From Streptomyces roseochromogenus subsp. oscitans DS 12.976 (GTDB lineage: Bacteria > Actinomycetota > Actinomycetes > Streptomycetales > Streptomycetaceae), in contig NZ_CM002285.1 of assembly GCF_000497445.1 (NCBI RefSeq), forward strand, positions 4,914,560 to 4,948,388: 33,829 bases of DNA. The letters are read 5' to 3'. How positions within the stretch are numbered: position 1 is the first letter of the stretch; each line of letters starts with the position of its first letter. A model generated the notes under the pieces. It did not search any database. It was given only the letters and a program-made list of their open reading frames with translations, and had not been told where the DNA came from. Both the position numbers and the translations under genes were made by a program. Below are positions 31,073-33,829 of the stretch, one piece after another.

Positions 31073-31092
31073 GGTGTTTCACGTGAAACACC
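31073..31092. promoter_or_regulatory. parS: parS site (ParB-binding centromere-like box)
   Basis: GTTTCACGTGAAAC, here extended to a 20-bp perfect palindrome, equals the Streptomyces ParB consensus box. ParB loads on such boxes around oriC to organise and segregate the chromosome. It fills almost the whole spacer between tRNA-Asp (31095) and tRNA-Phe (31070), so it lies inside a transcribed tRNA precursor. Confidence 0.92.
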
Positions 31093-31094
31093 AG

Positions 31095-31169
31095 CGGTCC
31101 TGACGGGATTTGAACCCGCGGCCTCCACCTTGACAGGGTGGCGAGCACTCCAAACTGCTCCACAGGACC
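31095..31169 (-). tRNA. tRNA-Asp (GTC anticodon), second copy
   Basis: The body has the same sequence as 24169-24243 (GUC anticodon, discriminator G, CCA not encoded). It is the middle gene of the Glu-Asp-Phe array. Confidence 0.97.
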
Positions 31170-31205
31170 AAGCGTGCGTGCAACAGTGTCGCACACGGTA
31201 TTGCG

Positions 31206-31278
31206 TGCCCCCAACGGGATTCGAACCCGTGCTACCGCCTTGAAAGGGCGGCGTCCTAGGCCGCTAGACGATGAGGGC
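31206..31278 (-). tRNA. tRNA-Glu (TTC anticodon)
   Basis: On the minus strand the acceptor GCCCTCA pairs with TGGGGGC (one G-U), the anticodon stem CCGCC/GGCGG holds CTTTCAA (UUC), and the T-loop is TTCGAAT. Discriminator A; CCA not encoded. First gene of the array. Confidence 0.97.
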
Positions 31279-31322
31279 TATCGGCCCGCCTGGGCGCTTC
31301 TCAGCGCGTCGGGGACGTGAGA

Positions 31323-31352
31323 AGCATATGGGATGGCGGGGAGTATCGCCAA
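31323..31352 (-). promoter_or_regulatory. Promoter of the tRNA-Glu-Asp-Phe array
   Basis: On the minus strand TTGGCG (31352-31347), an 18-bp spacer and TATGCT (31328-31323) precede the tRNA-Glu 5' end by about 45 nt. The -35 starts only 7 nt past the stop codon of the metallophosphoesterase gene. Confidence 0.65.
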
Positions 31353-31358
31353 AACGGT

Positions 31359-32999
31359 TTACGGCGACGAGGTGGAAGAGGCGGGGGAAGGGGTTGCCGG
31401 GGTGGGGGTGGCGCTCGGTTTGCCGTGGTGGGTCCGCTGGTGGAGGGCGTCGTCGGCCAGGTGGCGGCTGACCTCGGCCGTCGTCTCGCCCAGGCCGCCC
31501 AGTTTGATCGCGTCCCAGGCCTGCAGCCGCCGGCTGTCGCGGTCGAAGTAGAGGATCGAGGCCTCGATGGGGGCCGGGTAGGTGTGCTCCACCGCACGCA
31601 GCCCGCTGCCGCCCGTGGAGCCCTCCATGCGCAGCCTCGTGCCGTAGGGCAGCTTCTCGTCCCCCTCGTGGTGCAGATGGCCGCACAGCACGAGCGGCAC
31701 CTCGCCGTCCGTCTCGCGGGCCGCGGCCGGCTCGTGGGCGACGGCGACGTCGACCGGGGTGTGCCGGGCCTTCTGGTCGCGCAGGGCGCTGGCCAGCCGG
31801 TCGCCCGCCAGCTGCTCGGCCGCGTCGCCGCCGGGCACCACCGAGCGGTCGGGGGTGAACTGCGGGTCGCCGATGCCCGCGAAACGCAGTCCGGCGACCG
31901 TCTGGGCGCGGCCGTCGTCCAGGACGTGCACGTTCTTCATCCGCTCCAGATAGCGCTGGGTGGTCAGCGAGTCGTGGTTCCCGCGCACCCAGACGTACGG
32001 CACCCCCAGGTCCCGGATCGGGTCCAGGAAGCCGTTCTCCGCCGCGATGCCATGGTCCATCGTGTCGCCGGAGTCCACGATCACGTTCACCTTGTACTGC
32101 TCCACCAGCGAGGCGATGATCTTCCAGCTCGCCGGGTTGAGGTGGATGTCCGACACGTGCAGGACCCGGATGGTGGAGGGATCCGGCTCGTAGGCCGGGA
32201 GCGTGGAGGTGACGTCGTAGAGCTTCGTCACGTTCGTCACCAGGCGGGCCAGCTCCTTCTGGTAGACGTCGAAGTCGGAGACGATGCTGCGCGCGTTGCC
32301 GACCACCTGCGGTGCCGAGATGAGCAGGCCGGAGAACTTCGGCTCGAGTATCGACTTCGGGTTCCAGGTGGCGGCCGCACTCGCCCCGGACGCGGCCAGC
32401 AGGGTCAGGGCGAGGCCGCCGGCGGTGAGGGCCCGGCGGGGGCTGCGGTAGACGGCGAGACCGAGGGCCGTGGCGCCGGCGACCACGGCGACACAGGAGC
32501 GCACGGCCAGGTCCAGCGTGTCGTGCTCGACGTCCTTGACGACCTCGTCCTGCAGTCCGGAGATCCGCTCGGGGTGGTCGACCAGCGCCTGGGAGCGCAG
32601 TGGGTCGAGCTGGTCCACGTTCACGTCCAGGCGGACGGGCGCCACATGGCTGTCCAGGGTGAGCGCGCCCAGCGGCGAGATATTGATCTTCGTGCCGCCG
32701 GTGAGGGACGGGCGCAGCGCCATCGTCGTGTTCATGGGGCCGACCGGGGCCCGTACGTTCCCCACGATCAGCAGCCCCAGCCACGCGCCGACGAGGACGA
32801 CGGCGGTGAGACCGAGGGCACGGAGCCAGGGGCGTGGGCGGGCGGTGACGTCCGGTGCGGCGGGTTCTGGGACGGCGGGTTTCGAGACGGTGGGTTTCGG
32901 GTCGGCGTGTTTCGGAGCGGGGTGCGGGCGGGCGCCGTGGGCGGCGTGGCGCAGGCGGTGCGTCATCGTGCGGAGGGCTGCGACGGGAACGCGGACCAT
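31359..32999 (-). CDS. Membrane-anchored metallophosphoesterase
   Basis: A calcineurin-like phosphoesterase of 546 residues if ATG 32999 is used; ATG 32966 (535 residues) is equally possible and neither has a clear ribosome site. A basic Ala/Pro/His-rich N-terminus with a KPx repeat leads to three hydrophobic segments: WLRALGLTAVVLVGAWLGLL, CVAVVAGATALGLAV and ALTAGGLALTLLAASGAS. The C-terminal domain has the metal-binding motifs in order: HVSDIHLN, DSGDTMDHG, VRGNHDS, VAHEP and LCGHLHHEG. The tail is Pro/Ser/Thr-rich. Substrate unknown. It is divergent from the small metallopeptidase gene, 82 bp away. Confidence 0.88.
   Translation of the reverse strand: MVRVPVAALRTMTHRLRHAAHGARPHPAPKHADPKPTVSKPAVPEPAAPDVTARPRPWLRALGLTAVVLVGAWLGLLIVGNVRAPVGPMNTTMALRPSLTGGTKINISPLGALTLDSHVAPVRLDVNVDQLDPLRSQALVDHPERISGLQDEVVKDVEHDTLDLAVRSCVAVVAGATALGLAVYRSPRRALTAGGLALTLLAASGASAAATWNPKSILEPKFSGLLISAPQVVGNARSIVSDFDVYQKELARLVTNVTKLYDVTSTLPAYEPDPSTIRVLHVSDIHLNPASWKIIASLVEQYKVNVIVDSGDTMDHGIAAENGFLDPIRDLGVPYVWVRGNHDSLTTQRYLERMKNVHVLDDGRAQTVAGLRFAGIGDPQFTPDRSVVPGGDAAEQLAGDRLASALRDQKARHTPVDVAVAHEPAAARETDGEVPLVLCGHLHHEGDEKLPYGTRLRMEGSTGGSGLRAVEHTYPAPIEASILYFDRDSRRLQAWDAIKLGGLGETTAEVSRHLADDALHQRTHHGKPSATPTPATPSPASSTSSP
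32859..32918. repeat. Four 15-bp units in the phosphoesterase N-terminus
   Basis: Units at 32859, 32874, 32889 and 32904 share GG-GGGTTTCG-like sequence. On the minus strand they encode the five-residue steps PKHAD, PKPTV, SKPAV and PEPAA, a flexible Lys-Pro linker before the first membrane helix. Confidence 0.75.
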
Positions 33000-33081
33000 T
33001 GGTGCCGTATGCCCAAGTCCGCTCGCGGATATGCGGTGCCGCACCGCTCTCGTACGGGCCCCCGTACCCGACAATGACCGT

Positions 33082-33432
33082 GTGCTGGAGATGACGCGCG
33101 AGGAGTTCGAGGAGCTGGTCGCCGAGGCGCTCGACCGGATCCCGCCGGAGCTGACGCGGCTCATGGACAACGTGGCGGTGTTCGTGGAGGACGAACCGCC
33201 CGTCGACGACCCCGAGCTGCTCGGCCTGTACGAGGGCACACCGCTGACCGACCGCGGCGAGTGGTACGCGGGTGTGCTGCCGGACCGGATCACCGTCTAC
33301 CGCGGGCCGACGCTGAGGATGTGCGACAGCCGCGCGGACGTCGTCGCCGAGACCGAGGTGACCGTGGTCCACGAGATCGCCCACCACTTCGGCATCGACG
33401 ACGCCCGGCTCCACACCCTTGGGTACGGGTGA
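33082..33432 (+). CDS. Small zinc metallopeptidase (zincin-like, Pfam Zincin_1 type)
   Basis: A 116-residue protein from GTG 33082: MLEMTREEFEELVAEALDRI, then NVAVFVEDEPP, GLYEGTPLTDRGEWYAG, and VTVVHEIAHHFGIDD near the C-terminus. The HExxH site is His97-Glu98-His101, followed by a conserved Asp, typical of this short actinobacterial and proteobacterial family (formerly DUF1025). No signal peptide, so it is cytoplasmic. The substrate is unknown. There is no ribosome site before 33082; GACAAT lies 6 nt upstream, so it may be leaderless. ATG 33091 is an alternative start. Confidence 0.9.
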   Translation: MLEMTREEFEELVAEALDRIPPELTRLMDNVAVFVEDEPPVDDPELLGLYEGTPLTDRGEWYAGVLPDRITVYRGPTLRMCDSRADVVAETEVTVVHEIAHHFGIDDARLHTLGYG

Positions 33433-33455
33433 GTGCGGCAGGGGTGAATGACGAA

Positions 33456-33483
33456 GTACGTACTACGGCCGAGGGGGTCGTAG
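33456..33483. repeat. Palindrome and small inverted repeat after the metallopeptidase gene
   Basis: GTACGTAC (33456-33463) overlaps CTACG (33463-33467), which pairs with CGTAG (33479-33483) around a GC-rich 11-nt loop. It could be a weak terminator or an operator for the next gene. Nothing else stands out in 33433-33593. Confidence 0.35.
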
Positions 33484-33593
33484 ACGTGCGTCGGCTTGTG
33501 GGTGGGCGTCGATGCGGACGGGGCGCGTGTCTTCTTGCGGGCGGCGGGAGTTGGGGAGGTTGACTCCGTTCCTTGCCTCCGGAGGTGGTCGCC

Positions 33594-33829
33594 GTGCGCC
33601 CCTTGTCCGTACCCGTCCGGCTCACCGTCTCGGTGCTGGCCCTCGCCGCTGCCGCCGGCTGTGTGAACGTGGGTGACGACGCGGTCCCGGCCAGGCCCTC
33701 GCACGCGGCCGGCCGGCACGGTGGCGAGGCGCCCGACGGCGGCCCGGTGGACGGTGCCGGCGGCTTCGGCGGGCACAACGGCAGGGCCGGCGAGGACAAC
33801 AAGCACGAGCACGGCGGCAAGGCGAAGCC
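33594..33829 (+). CDS. Lipoprotein of unknown function (partial, runs off the window)
   Basis: It starts at GTG 33594, about 8 nt after GGAGG. The first 22 residues form a lipoprotein signal (MRPLSVPVRLTVSVLALAAA then AGC) with Cys23 as the likely lipid anchor. The visible rest, about 55 residues, is Gly/His/Asp-rich and low in complexity (GGEAPDGGPVDGAGGFGGHN). No domain is recognisable before the window ends. Confidence 0.75.
   Translation, partial: MRPLSVPVRLTVSVLALAAAAGCVNVGDDAVPARPSHAAGRHGGEAPDGGPVDGAGGFGGHNGRAGEDNKHEHGGKAK

Noticed and set aside
33000..33293. N-terminal extension of the metallophosphoesterase to 33293
   Set aside because: It is antisense to the small metallopeptidase, Ser-rich, and without similarity to the family.
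1..33829. CRISPR array, insertion sequence, prophage or biosynthetic gene cluster
   Set aside because: No spaced direct-repeat array, transposase, integrase, phage structural gene or assembly-line enzyme was found in the gene products.

Overview
The window looks like a piece of a Streptomyces chromosome core. It is uniformly GC-rich with very high third-position GC in genes, uses many GTG starts, and carries BldC, an Lsr2-type nucleoid protein, a DUF3073 protein and a Vdh-type valine dehydrogenase. The gene order matches what I remember of the S. coelicolor region SCO4067 to SCO4093+ (dnaX, purD, purC, an Lsr2 paralogue, purSQL, purF, purM, vdh, bldC, hrpA). That correspondence is from memory and was not searched.

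Layout. 1-126 is the 3' end of dnaX. 413-6696 holds purD, a membrane protein with a degenerate M48-like region, a dimethylformamidase-like protein and purC. 6730-10759 is a four-gene minus-strand operon (ABC ATPase, permease, DesK-like kinase, NarL-type regulator) bracketed by two identical tRNA-Gly(GCC) genes. 10839-10910 is an atypical tRNA-Gly(UCC), followed by a hairpin-rich gap and the lsr2 paralogue (minus strand). 11987-19674 carries purS-purQ-purL, a mycothiol-dependent isomerase-like protein, a META-domain lipoprotein, purF and purM. 19771-24243 holds DUF3073, vdh, an unknown conserved protein, bldC with a long leader, a small CxxC protein, and a tRNA-Asp with a partial copy of itself next door. 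24340-28284 is hrpA. 28886-30844 is a secreted S53-type peptidase fused to two mannose-lectin-like domains. 30997-31278 is a Glu-Asp-Phe tRNA array with a perfect ParB parS box between Phe and Asp. The window ends with a membrane metallophosphoesterase, a small zinc metallopeptidase and a truncated lipoprotein gene.

How the genes work together. PurD, PurS/Q/L, PurF, PurM and PurC cover five of the early steps from PRPP to SAICAR. PurS-Q-L are translationally coupled by 4-nt overlaps. The rest is mostly housekeeping or developmental: nucleoid (Lsr2 paralogue, parS), development (BldC), amino-acid catabolism (Vdh), RNA metabolism (HrpA), an envelope or stress-type two-component/ABC module, and secreted or surface proteins.

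No phage, insertion sequence, CRISPR array or biosynthetic cluster was seen. The most unusual signal is the tRNA-Gly(UCC)-like gene at 10839-10910. Its T-loop reads TGCAATT, and the G18/psi55 pair that normally holds the tRNA elbow is replaced by A18/G55. The non-ribosomal glycine tRNAs that feed staphylococcal cell-wall bridges have the same kind of change, and Streptomyces also puts glycine into its peptidoglycan bridge. Several other loci (bldC leader, purine promoters, pseudo-tRNA-Asp, pseudo-M48 protein) also merit checking.
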